From contig JASSKH010000006.1 of assembly GCA_031763025.1 (NCBI GenBank), positions 15,217,479 through 15,281,478 on the forward strand: a stretch of DNA of 64,000 nucleotides, written 5' to 3'. This document shows positions 35,575 to 45,590 of this stretch, one piece after another. Each line of letters opens with the position of its first letter. Position 1 is the stretch's first letter. The notes below the pieces were generated by a model, which saw nothing but the letters and a program-made list of their open reading frames with translations, made no database searches and had not been told where the DNA came from. The position numbers and the translations under genes were made by a program. This DNA comes from Macrocystis pyrifera. Its lineage: Eukaryota > Sar > Phaeophyceae > Laminariales > Laminariaceae.

Positions 35575-38500
35575 ATGAAGTGCGCCGCTTTTCTGCTTGC
35601 CGGGGGGGCGGTATGCGCCCAGGCGTTCACGACGGCACCTCTTGCCTCGACTCGTACCTCCACAGCCGCCAGGGTATCTGGACTGCACATGTCGGCGACA
35701 TCGGAACTGCCGACCCAGGTGTGGTATATATAAACATGATACTGCTGTTTTGTTGTGTGTTGCGCATGTAGTGTTGTAGTGTTGGATATCGTTTGGGAAT
35801 CGAGTTCGATACGATACCGATACACCAAAAAAAATGATACGATTTCGATATTTTATACCAGGTACCAGGTATATACGTGCGATGTTTCGTTCAATATGTA
35901 CATTCGCAGTTAATCTGCTTTAAAAAACGGGAATGCCAGGAGATGAGGGCAAAGCACCATTGATACGATATATCGGATTCCAAATTTCGATAGGTCGAAA
36001 TGTCTGATACGATAACGAGATCCAATCCTAATTGGTACCGGTACCTGGTACCAGGTATCGTATTACGTACTGTAGTAGGTATGGTGCGCGCCGATGGAGT
36101 TGACGCTTGACGCATTCGCTGGAGCGATTACTGTTTGAGTATCGAAGTCTGCAACAGGCTGGTTAGTCACACCTACTATGTTCCGGCGCATACAAATTTA
36201 TCGGGTATTTGGTGCTGCTTTCCAGCCCTTTACTCGTAGCGATGGTTTTGTGATTTTGCAGTTGGTATTTGCTCTCGGTGCCTTACATAGAAAGGAACCG
36301 CCGCTAAGTTTAGTAAAAAAAATGGTATCAGATATCATGACATGGCTACGTATTGGCTGCTGCTGTACTCCAGCTCAAGGGTTGACCAGGTACAGCTTTG
36401 CAGCTTACAGCTTTACAGCTTACAGCTTCACAGGTTACAACCGATGAGTCCCGCGTCGGGGTCAGATGGCAAGCTCTTAAAACTAAAATAGCACACCCTC
36501 TGACGAATGTCACTGAGACTACTAATACTGATACTGATACTGTCACTGGGATCAAGCCGATTGTCTCGACCACGGGCAGGGTGCAAATTCCTCGGAATTG
36601 AGTCTACGGAAAGAAGTGGACACTGCTGTTGTTGTTGCCATTGTTGCTGCTGTTGGTGTGTGCCCTCCTTGTTTTGGATAAAAACGACCCCAAAATTCGT
36701 CCCAGGGGGGGAGTGCGTGTGTCGTCTGTACTGTTTTCTTTCGTGATTTATCATACCACAGACCAGTATAGATGGTACCAGGTATCATACCAGTACGACG
36801 TTGCGTTCGTTGCTTACATCAGCAGTACGATGGGGTGTCGGGGCAGTGTTGTCGACAGAGCCTCATGAGGAATCAGTACGTATTATTAACACTCTACTGC
36901 CGCAATAGTCTACTGCTGTAGTCTGAACATCACATTAGGCGAACATCCGAAGGCTATGATGATAAAAAATGCATAGTTCATCCGATTGTCAAGTGAAGAA
37001 CAATCTAGTTACCATCTTAAACGTATCTGAGCCTCGGATAATCACGATTTATCTGGCCCATTAACCGCTGGCCAGCTACTATATATTACAATAGTAACAA
37101 ATATAATGTTGTCTGTTCGCGTGTACTATTAATACCAGTCTGCCAGCACCGTTCCGTGCTGCATCTACGGTGATGGTATTCACGTTAGTTTTGTTTTTTA
37201 TCGGTGTACCGTCGTTTCTCCTTTCGCTTGGAGTTTTTTGGTTCTGTGACCACACGCTCGTTTCATTGGAAACCACCTTCCACCTAGCGTCCGGTTATGC
37301 ATCAGATTTTATACTTGTAGGCTGATCTTCGGCCAGCTTTAGTCGGAAAGACAGAAAAGCCTGATTTTAGGTTTTCCGAGCCGGTTTTCACAGGTTTTAT
37401 ACATAGGCGAGTTGTGTTTTTGATTTTGCGCCGATTTTAGGTGAGGCGAGCCTATTTCTATTTTCATCCCCAGGGGGCGGATTCCGATAAGTTACCCGTT
37501 TCTATTTCAACCCAGGCCTGCTGGACATGGAACACCCAACGTCTGCAGATGATATATACGCTTGTATTGTTGTCTGGCTTAGCAGCCAAGGAGGCCGACT
37601 ACGAGAATCCAAAGCCGAATTATCTCCCGTAAAAAAGTAGTTTTGGAGTCGACCAATTTTCAAAGATTTCTCCATGGAGTATGGAAATCATTGTGACAAA
37701 TGTCCTGTCGAATGTTGTCCCCGTTACGTTACCAACCCTAACACTAGCACTAGCACTAAGCCTAAGCCTAACCGTTAAGGACAAAACAACGTCGAATAAG
37801 GGTTAGGGTTAGGGTCAGGGTCAGGGTACTACAGCAGGCTCTCGGGCGGTTGGGCGGGTACTCACTTAGAATAGCCTCAAATACTCGCGAGTACCCGACT
37901 ATTTTCCAACGAGATTTGGCCAGTACTATTACGGAGGGCCATAGTAAATGGGACCAAATTTCGTTAGTAAAATTTCGTTAGTAAAAATCGGGAAATATAC
38001 GGGTTTTTGTGTGTACCGTAGGTGTTGTTTACTATGGCCCTCCGTAATAGGTGCCCGCAAGCTATCGCAGAGGTACAACTCTACAGCAGCAGTGACATGG
38101 AAGGGCAGTGATTACTACCTGGTTGTTTTTAGACGGAGCTTCACGGCAGGGAGGTTGCGTGCAGTATCATCACTATCATGTACTACGCACATACAGCAGT
38201 AGCAGTAGCAGTAGTTTTTGGCAGGTACCTGGTATACCGCCGTAGCATCGTAGGTAGAGATATTACGTACCTGGCGTGTACTGCAATCCTTACATCCGAA
38301 AGGCTATGATGATAACAAATGCATAGTTCATCCGATTGTTTAGTGAAGAGCAATCTTGTTACCATCTTTAACGTATCTGAGCCTCGGATGTTTTAGCCCG
38401 TGTCTTCGCTGTCATCAGTGCCAGTTTTTTCGCTTTGAACGAATAGAAAGTGGTAGCATGGGGTAGGGTATTTTTCAGTCTCTGCTGCTCTCCGGGGAGG

Positions 38501-41500
38501 CTCTCGGTGGAACGATAGTATGATGCTGGCAGTGATTACGTCGTATGTCGGCTTGAGCGATATGCTGGCAGGGTCTAATTCTCGTGCAAGAATGAACAAG
38601 TAGCTTACCCCCTCAAACCTTTTATGTTGACAGAGGTTAACAGTAGAGACGCACCGTAATAGGTATGATACTGCTGTCTGTCTGTCTGTCTGTACGCTGG
38701 GATATCCTTCCCACTATTTTTTGGCTCCGTGCGGGCTACAGGGTACAGCAGCAAGCGCGATTGAGCCCAACAGTATGTTGACAAATACTTATTGTTGTAA
38801 CCTGTACTACTGCTGTAACGGGTATGAACTCCACAGCAGTGCTGCCTTTGGGCTGCCCTGTGCGCTGCCTTTTTGTTTTGAAATCGTAGCTCGCATGACT
38901 TTGTTTTGTTTATTGTGCTGGCTGTAGGTGCCGAGTTTATTTTGTTGTCCACTTTTCTTTTTTTCACGACGGTGCGTTTTCCCACGGAGCCATCTCGACA
39001 GCACATCGATAACCGTGTGGTGCTAAATTTTGTGTTCAATACCACGGGCTGTGACGAAGCAAAATGCATAGTTCATCTGATTTTTCAGTGAAGAACTAGC
39101 CTTAAGCAAATGTCTTTCGCTCCTATCCGAGCTCAGATGAACGAACCTCATACAACACCCCCCCGTATTGCTGTAGCACTATTATATCAGGTACCTGGTG
39201 TGTTTTTTTTGTTGCCTTTCTGCGAATCACACGAGTAGCTGAACGCGATGCACGTTGAGCACCACTGAGGGGTTAATCCTGTAGTACTTACTGCGACCCT
39301 CCTGATCATTTTTGATATCAGTACAGGACGCTATTCATATCGTTTAGAAGGTGTGTGCTCCAGCACTTATGGCTAGGGTGGAAGGCCATTAATAGCATAT
39401 GGTTTACCAATAGCGATCAAGCGCGTGGGGGGCTGTGACGAAGAAAAATGCATAGTTCATCTGATTTTCAGTGAAGAACTAGTCTAAGCAAATGTCTTTC
39501 GCTCCTATCCGAGCCCCAACGAATGCGGCTGATTCAAGTGACCTCCCCTTCTCTGTTGTTTTTTTCGGCACCCGTCAGTACCGAACACAATGCACGCGGG
39601 ACAATGTTGCTGGTTCTGTGGGCAAGTTATGGTCGACGCGCTAGAATACTGACTACTGACTGTACGTGAAGTTTTTTTTTGGAAGGTTTCCTCAGCTTTT
39701 ATAGGGATCTCGTCGACGATTAGCACAAGACCAATCGTTAACAAAAAGCGGCCGAGCGCGTGGAGGCAGTGACGAAGCAAAATGCATAGTTCATCTGATT
39801 TTCCAGTGAAGAACTAGTCTAAGCAAATGTCTTTCGCTCCTATCCGAGCCCAAACGAACGAAGCTGCTTCAAGAGACCTCCGCTTCTCTGTAGATAGATT
39901 TTTCGGTACCCGCTATTACCAAACGCAATGCACGCGGGACGGGTCAACCCTCGCGGGTCAGGCTTGGCCGGGCCAGGCAAACGGTGACCCGACCCGACCC
40001 GTGATCATTAAAAAAATCCTGACCCGACCTGACCCGACCCAACCCGACCGGTGAGATTCCGATTACTCCTTGACCCGACCCCCGGGTTGGTATCATGACC
40101 CGTGAAGACCCGTGCCCTTTAAGGGCTTCTGCCGACACGTTAAATTGTCCGATTTCTCACAAAACTGAATGCATAGTTTTTTCTGGGAAATTCCTCAGTT
40201 TTATGGGATCTGGTGTACAATTAGCACGAAGTGATAATGTGACATGAAGCGGCCGGGCGCGCGTGGGGGCAGTGACGAAGCAAAATGCATAGTTCATCTG
40301 ATTTTCCAGTGAAGAACTTGTCTCAAGCAAATGTCTTTCGCTCCTATCCGAGCCCCAACGAACAAACCCTAGCCCATTTTATGCACCTTATCACTGTCTG
40401 CACTGTCTGCGCTGTGCATCCAGCAGTCCCCCAAAACGGTAGCCCTGCCTTGAAAAATCAGTCGTACACTGCTACACTGCTAAGGCGGGCCAGAGTATTC
40501 AGAGGCCATGATGGACCGAAAAACCACTTATCCCCTTACAGCAGTAGGTTTATAAGCCATATTTGGTTCTGATTGCTATCGTATGTAATAGCGAGAACGC
40601 AATGGTCGTGCTCAAGAGCAATGCCACTTAAGGCAGTGGAAAACCCGGTTCCTTCGGATCTTAAGCCTTGTTTTTGTGTCTGTTGTTCTAAAATTGGATT
40701 TTTTGTTGTCGGGATTCCGGTTTGAAGGTGCTTTACGGGAGGCTGCTATTAGTATTCTGGGCACTACGTCACCGCAGAATATTTCGATGTTGTGGCATTG
40801 ACGGAGAAGGCCGGGCTGTGACGAAGCAAAATGCATAGTTCATCTGATTTTCCAATGAAGAACTAGTCTCAAGCAAATGTCTTTCGCTCCTATCCGAGCC
40901 TGGCTGCTTCTCCATCTACCTCGAGTGCAATAACTCGAGTGCAATGATTGAGTGTTGTGTTCAAACCTTTTTGTCTCGTTTTTTTCTGTGTTTGTTTTTC
41001 GCGATTGACGTGTACTATAATAATTTTTGCGAGTATCGATCGCAGTCCGCGTGTTGACGTTCTTCTTCGAGGTGAGCAGATGAGTCCGAAGAAACATTAA
41101 AGGGAGGGGTGGGGGTGGGGCACTCGAGGTCATGCCGCACTTTTTCAAGACTGCTTGGCTTTTCGATCGACGGGGAATTTTTCTCTGAACAGTACAGACA
41201 GCATTAGGATTGCGATGAGTAGTCATTTTGATGCGTACAACGCAGAAGATCGTATTTGTTTTCGGTTTACTCTCATCTTAACCCCTTCTGAACCGCAGCC
41301 ATTCTCGTTTTTTTTCGGATCAAATGACCCGAAAATAGAGAGTTAGGTTTTTTCTTGCAGTGGTATTGAAATGAGTCTCGGGAGACAAACAGGACAATTG
41401 GCTCGATAGCGCTTGTGCCGGTACCGTTGTTTTCTGTTGTTATGGCGTCTATCGTATGTATCGTATGTTCGTATGTATCGTTTGTATCGTACCTGGTATG

Positions 41501-44500
41501 TGTCGTATGTATCGTATGTATCGTACCTGGTATGTGTACGGCCGTGTTGTCGGTCTGTAATTGTGATTGGTTGGGTTGATAGTGCCGGGGCCGTGACGAA
41601 ACGAAATGCATAGTTCATCTGATTTTCCAGTGACGAACTAGTCGAAGCAAATGTCTTTCGCTCCTATCCGAGCCCCGTAAGCGCTCTCGAACGTTCTCGT
41701 GTGCTTCGTGTATGATACCAGGTATGTGCGAAACGCCGATAGAACATGGTGACAGCCAACGGCCAAAGGAGTCTGCTCCGCTCTCTGTCGTACCCGTCCC
41801 CTGGATACGATGCGTGTTTTCTTTTTTTCGTTCTGTCGCTACACATTTATGGTTATACTGCCCAGTAGATCGAAAGGTTATTTCTCCGATACCGCTTTTT
41901 TGCACGCATCCAACGCCGCTCACGGGTGCGTCGTCTGGTGCTATTTTTCTCTCTTGGGCTGTGATTTGAATGATTGAGTTTGTTGCGATGGGTCGATGGG
42001 TCGAACGATTTTAGCCCGCGTGCTACGGTACGCCTTAAATATTAAATGCGGGTGCTGACCAAGCAACAGGCAGTACTCGTACTACTCGGTTTGCCGTAAC
42101 TGTCTTTCGTAAATAGTGGTAGGCTCGTAGCGTGGTTATTGGTGAGAGAGGCAGCACAGCACCATACCGGTATACCCGCAATCTATGGGAAGAAGAGCCA
42201 AGGAAAGCCTCTTTTGAGAATATCCTCAACATGCGCCAAGTTTTGATGGAGACGTCCTCGTGTTCGACATTTTTCGAATTCCGACGACCTCCTCCGTATC
42301 CAGGCCCAGCGACAGCAGGCGCTGTACGACATGGTGTACGTGGAGCGACTGCCCGAGGAGCAGCAGATGACCTCGGGGCTCTTCCTGCCTTCCAAGGCGG
42401 ACCCCAGGATGCACGTTTGCAAGGTATGTATGTAATGTAATATGTTAATGTAATGTGTAGAACATTCTGCCCGTCCGTGTAGCGTAACGTGCTCACCACC
42501 TTATCATATGCTCTCGAGCAGCGCGATTTTCTTTTCAATAGCGTTTCGGCTTCCCCCTAATTCTCCTACGTGAAGGTTTCTAGCGTGGTAAGAGTTTTTC
42601 CAGACGTTCGGGGTGGAGGCTACTAGTAGTTTTTGTACTATTCATTGCGTTTTTGGAGACGGTTCTGTTGTGTCTGCTTGGAGTATAAGTGGTACTGTAA
42701 GTATCATTGCTATTAATAGTGGTGCAGTTCAGTCCCGGGCATTCTCGTGTAGAGATATCATATCACACGTAGCGTGCCCGACAATGCCGCTGTGTTTCAA
42801 TTTCGGATCTAATTTGAGGTGATTGTACTATGCATGCGACCATGGGGGCCTAAGCAAGTGTCCCAAGTGTTTCTGAGTTCTCGTCTAAGGAGCTATTAAT
42901 AGCTGTAATCACTAATACTATTGCTGCCAATATTACTATTAGTTACCCCACCCACAAGCACTATTAGCTACATGTAGTATTAGCTACGATTACCCGCCTT
43001 CAAGAAAAAAGGAAAGTGCAATGGTTGACGAACAATGCCATGGCCCAGGTATACATCGACGCATACAGTAGTGTTCAAACACAATATTTAAGGTCGAGCT
43101 ACGTACACAAGAATTAAAGACTGAGGAGCCTTTTAATTTTGACAAGAAAAGTACAGTGCCCCTATATATCGTACATGAAACGCCTAACAATAAAAGGTAC
43201 AAGGTTCAGTTCTTCCTAGCTACAATACCTTGTCGAAGTGATGTCGTGCGCCACTGTACCTTTGAAACGCTTTTTTTTTTTTTTTTTTTGCACCGCCGAA
43301 GGCGAGAGGGCGGCATTTGTGTTCAGTCCTGGCGCAAACAGCAAAGAGCGGTCCAATCGTTTCTGCTGACGGACAGCGTGATATCAGCAATAGGCCGACC
43401 GTGCCTACCTCCCTCGAGTGTATGGCCGGTATGGCCGCCTAAAGGACTTATTTCTCTTGCAGCATCAGTATGCCACGTTCGAGCGAGGGTCGCGCAGGTG
43501 GCATAGCATGGCATGGCATAGCATGTACACTATATACCCTAACCTGAAAAGGGTTGCCCCTATGATAGCACCCCTAACCCTAACCCTATGTCATTTTTCC
43601 CGGAGGCGTTTTTCCACTCTAGAGTTATTGGAGGCTGTACTGTGACCACGGACCGGATTTTATTGTGGCGATGGGATAAGGCGAGAACACCAACGATATG
43701 AGGTATATGATGCATCATTTCGTTTCTTTACGGTCCTCTTGTTCTTTCTGTGTCCGGCCGGACGGCGTGTTGACGTTTTGCAGGTTGTGTCCGTTGGGAA
43801 TGGGCGAGAGGGAGAGAGCGGACACGTAACGCCAAACGACGCCGTTAAGCCGGGCGACCTTGTCTTCGTAAAAGACCCCTTCGGTATCGGTGAGTTCAGT
43901 CCCCTCTCTATGTTCCTACTGTTCTAGCATACCAGGTATATCAATAAACCAAAAGGGGTGCTTACTGCTACTGCTGTAACGGTGGTAGGGTGCATACTCC
44001 ATACACTCTGGATGTAAAGCCCCTACGTACGGTGTCGGTGCTTCCGTACGATCTCATCAGTTCACGGGTTTGTTCACGAGTGTTCAGGGTAGGTACTCTG
44101 GATACATTCGGGTATTAACTTGTATGTTTACGCGGGTTTGTGGGGTTTGTCGGAGAGACAATGTCATGTTTATGGCCTCTACAGTAGAACCATTGTAGCC
44201 CCTGGCGGGAGATGATTGTTGGAGCACAGACGGCAATTTGTTGGAGCAGGGAGTGCAGATTACCCGAGCGTAAGGCACTACCGTGGCTGTCAGCAGCCTC
44301 AGTCCATCCCCTAATGAATATTCACTATTTACAGTAGAAAGAAACACTCCATACGTCGGACAGATCAGATTGATCGTATAGATGATATAGATCCTAACGT
44401 GCCGATATGGTATGCCGTGCTGGATACAGTGCAGATCGAACCCAGGAGACATGTGCTAGATCATGCAGATTGCATAGTTTTCATCCAGGCAACTTGCAAT

Positions 44501-45152
44501 ACGAGGTACTGTAGATGATGCAGATGGTAGTGTATCTGCCCTGACATATGTTGATCATTATCTGTAGATGATCTGTAGATGTTCTATCCTAGACCTAAAT
44601 TAGTTCTATGATTCGAGCGTGGGGCCTGTGAGTTTGGACAAAAATCACCCAAACACAAAATCGATTGGTGCCCATCTTTGCACGCTCTGTGCGTGATACC
44701 TTTTTTTGTTCCATTGATGGTCGAGCGAAAGGGCGTGTTCCGCCTCTTTGGTGTTCGTTGTGTTGTGCTGTGCTATGCTGTCGTATTGGTGTTGTGGCGG
44801 CCCGTTGCAGCAGCCGTCTAAACACGCAGATACAAAGCAGGTACCTTTTTTTCTTTCGTCGAGCGAAATGGTGTGCTTCCTTCGTTGATTTTCAATATGC
44901 TGAGCTGTCGTATTTCCGTGATGGTGGTTGGTGCCTGGCTGGATGGCTGGCTGGCCCTTGCAACGCCCGTGAAAACGCGCAGGACCCCGGGACGACGAGT
45001 TCGCGGGGAAGAAGTTCTCGTTCGTCCGCATAACCAGCATCTGCGCGGTTATCCCCAACTCGAAGGAGTACGAAGATGCCGCGCGAGAAGCCGGCGCGTT
45101 GCAGGCGGAGATCGACAAGGCTGCCGGCGCTGGCAGCGGTCTCGTGTTTTAG
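35575..45152 (+). CDS. Plastid-targeted Cpn10 (GroES-type) co-chaperonin
   Basis: Lid of the plastid Cpn60 folding chamber. Four exons: 35575-35718, 42304-42423, 43784-43889 and 44983-45152. They total 540 bases, giving 179 residues and a TAG. Residues 1-20 form a signal peptide ending CAQA before FTTAP, the Phe motif of stramenopile plastid leaders; a Ser/Thr/Arg-rich transit part follows to about 48. The single Cpn10 domain (about 55-150) shows YDMVYVERLPE, the mobile-loop region MTSGLFLPS, VVSVGNGREGE and KPGDLVFVKDPFGIG, then an alanine-rich tail. Phases agree (0, 0, 1) with donors GTGTGG, GTATGT and GTGAGT. Least certain is the link from exon 1 to exon 2 across a 6585 bp intron: exon 2 begins after a CCTCCTCCGTATCCAG acceptor, but nearby AGs in the same phase are possible. 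That intron hosts eight C/D snoRNA genes. Confidence 0.9.
36947..37037 (+). ncRNA. C/D-box snoRNA, type d, copy 1
   Basis: C box ATGATGA at 36956-36962, D' box CCGA at 36982-36985, C' box GTGAAGA at 36993-36999, D box CTGA at 37027-37030. Terminal stem CCGAAGGC pairs with GCCTCGG (one bulged A). The D' guide GCATAGTTCAT matches the same 25S rRNA stretch as the type-c copies downstream. The D guide (ACCATCTTAAACGTAT) is different and its target is not recognised. Intronic, on the host strand. Confidence 0.82.
37727..37826. repeat. Interstitial telomere-like repeats, converging
   Basis: CCCTAA-type words (37727-37775) face TTAGGG and CAGGGT words (37799-37826) across a short spacer, giving an inverted arrangement. 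Shorter CCCTAACCCTAA tracts occur near 43560 and 51445. Confidence 0.75.
37929..38047. mobile_element. TA-flanked MITE, copy 5
   Basis: Starts TTACGGAGGGCCATAG and ends CCCTCCGTAA between TA dinucleotides. The changed tip (GGAGGG) is matched by a complementary change in the other arm. It also has a small internal duplication of AATTTCGTTAGTAAA. Located in the snoRNA-bearing intron. Confidence 0.88.
38296..38387 (+). ncRNA. C/D-box snoRNA, type d, copy 2
   Basis: C box ATGATGA at 38306-38312, D' box CCGA, C' box GTGAAGA, D box CTGA at 38377-38380. Terminal stem CCGAAAGGC pairs with GCCTCGG. The D' guide is identical to copy 1. The D guide differs from copy 1 at one base (ACCATCTTTAACGTAT). 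Target of the D guide unknown. Confidence 0.82.
39046..39134 (+). ncRNA. C/D-box snoRNA, snR60/SNORD80-like, copy 1
   Basis: C box GTGACGA at 39051-39057, D' box CTGA at 39077-39080, C' box GTGAAGA at 39088-39094, D box CCGA at 39127-39130. Terminal stem GGGC with GCTC (one G-U pair). The D' guide GCATAGTTCAT pairs with GUGAACUAUGC of the large-subunit rRNA. The D guide GTCTTTCGCTCCTAT pairs over 15 bases (one G-U) with AUAGGGGCGAAAGAC. By the rule that the fifth base before the box is methylated, the targets are the A and G known as yeast 25S A817 and G908 (from memory). Confidence 0.9.
39429..39517 (+). ncRNA. C/D-box snoRNA, snR60/SNORD80-like, copy 2
   Basis: C box GTGACGA at 39435-39441, D box CCGA at 39509-39512. 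Terminal stem GGGGC with GCCCC. Both guides are identical to copy 1. The spacer that follows is homologous to the spacer after copy 3, so the duplicated unit included flanking DNA. Confidence 0.9.
39764..39851 (+). ncRNA. C/D-box snoRNA, snR60/SNORD80-like, copy 3
   Basis: C box GTGACGA at 39769-39775, D box CCGA at 39844-39847. Terminal stem GGC with GCC. D' box CTGA and C' box GTGAAGA present; guides identical to the other type-c copies. Confidence 0.9.
39947..40135. repeat. GGGTC/GACCC-motif element
   Basis: Repeated GACCCGACCCG words with CCCGTGATCATT, an A-run, CCTGACCCGACC, GTGAGATTCCGATTACTCC and a closing CATGACCCGTGAAGACCCGTG. A similar element is at 50175-50440. Occupies the spacer between snoRNA copies 3 and 4. 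Confidence 0.75.
40266..40356 (+). ncRNA. C/D-box snoRNA, snR60/SNORD80-like, copy 4
   Basis: C box GTGACGA at 40272-40278, D box CCGA at 40348-40351. Terminal stem GGGGC with GCCCC. Guides identical; the linker between C' and the second guide has one extra base compared with copy 3. Confidence 0.9.
40810..40904 (+). ncRNA. C/D-box snoRNA, snR60/SNORD80-like, copy 5
   Basis: C box GTGACGA at 40818-40824, D box CCGA at 40894-40897. The terminal stem is longer and different in sequence: GCCGGGC pairs with GCCTGGC through one G-U pair. The C' region reads ATGAAGA. Guides unchanged. Confidence 0.9.
41586..41677 (+). ncRNA. C/D-box snoRNA, snR60/SNORD80-like, copy 6
   Basis: C box GTGACGA at 41593-41599, D box CCGA at 41668-41671. 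Terminal stem CGGGGC with GCCCCG. The C' box reads GTGACGA. Two changes lie between C box and first guide (AACGAAATGC), but the guide cores are intact. Confidence 0.9.
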
Positions 45153-45310
45153 TTATTTCGTACCTTAGTTTTCTGTGACAGCTGTACATACAGCTGAGTG
45201 TCGCAGCCAAGTGTAGCGGGTACACGCTGCGAGTCACACGCCGTGTGGTGGCAGCAATTTTTCGGTGCTACTACTACTACTGTAGCGCTTTTAGGTCGGA
45301 ATGAGCCGCC

Positions 45311-45590
45311 ATTTACAGGGAGGGGGTGTACTCACGTCATGAATGGCTGTAGTTTTATGGCCTATGGAGACCCTTGCATCCCTACATTATTGCCGCGACA
45401 GAGCACGACGGGTTTTCACCGACCAGGCAGGCTTTGCTTGCACCAAGCTCGGGGAGGGGGGGGGTTATAGAGGAGTGGGTCAGTAGGTTGTTTTTTGCCC
45501 GGTTTCGGATGAAGTTGCCGATGAGAGTTGGGACTCAGTTGTGATCGAAATTGGATGAGTTTTCTTGCATGTCAAACTGCGCGATTGATT
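45311..45590 (-). repeat. Poly(C)-linked dispersed repeat P, copy 3
   Basis: Minus-strand copy with GGGTTTTCACCGACCAGGCA, CTTGCACCAAGC and CATCCCTACA. The middle is replaced by a G-run (about 45450-45463), so this is a rearranged copy. Confidence 0.65.

Noticed and set aside
41084-41106. Hammerhead-ribozyme-like core (GATGAGTCCGAAGAAAC)
   Set aside because: The CUGANGA core has an A in place of the invariant U, and there is no stem between the core and GAA.
39046-41677. CRISPR-like or cassette array (conserved 85 bp with variable spacers)
   Set aside because: Spacers are hundreds of bases and unequal, the host is eukaryotic, and the conserved blocks carry C, D', C' and D boxes with rRNA guides, which explains them fully as snoRNAs.
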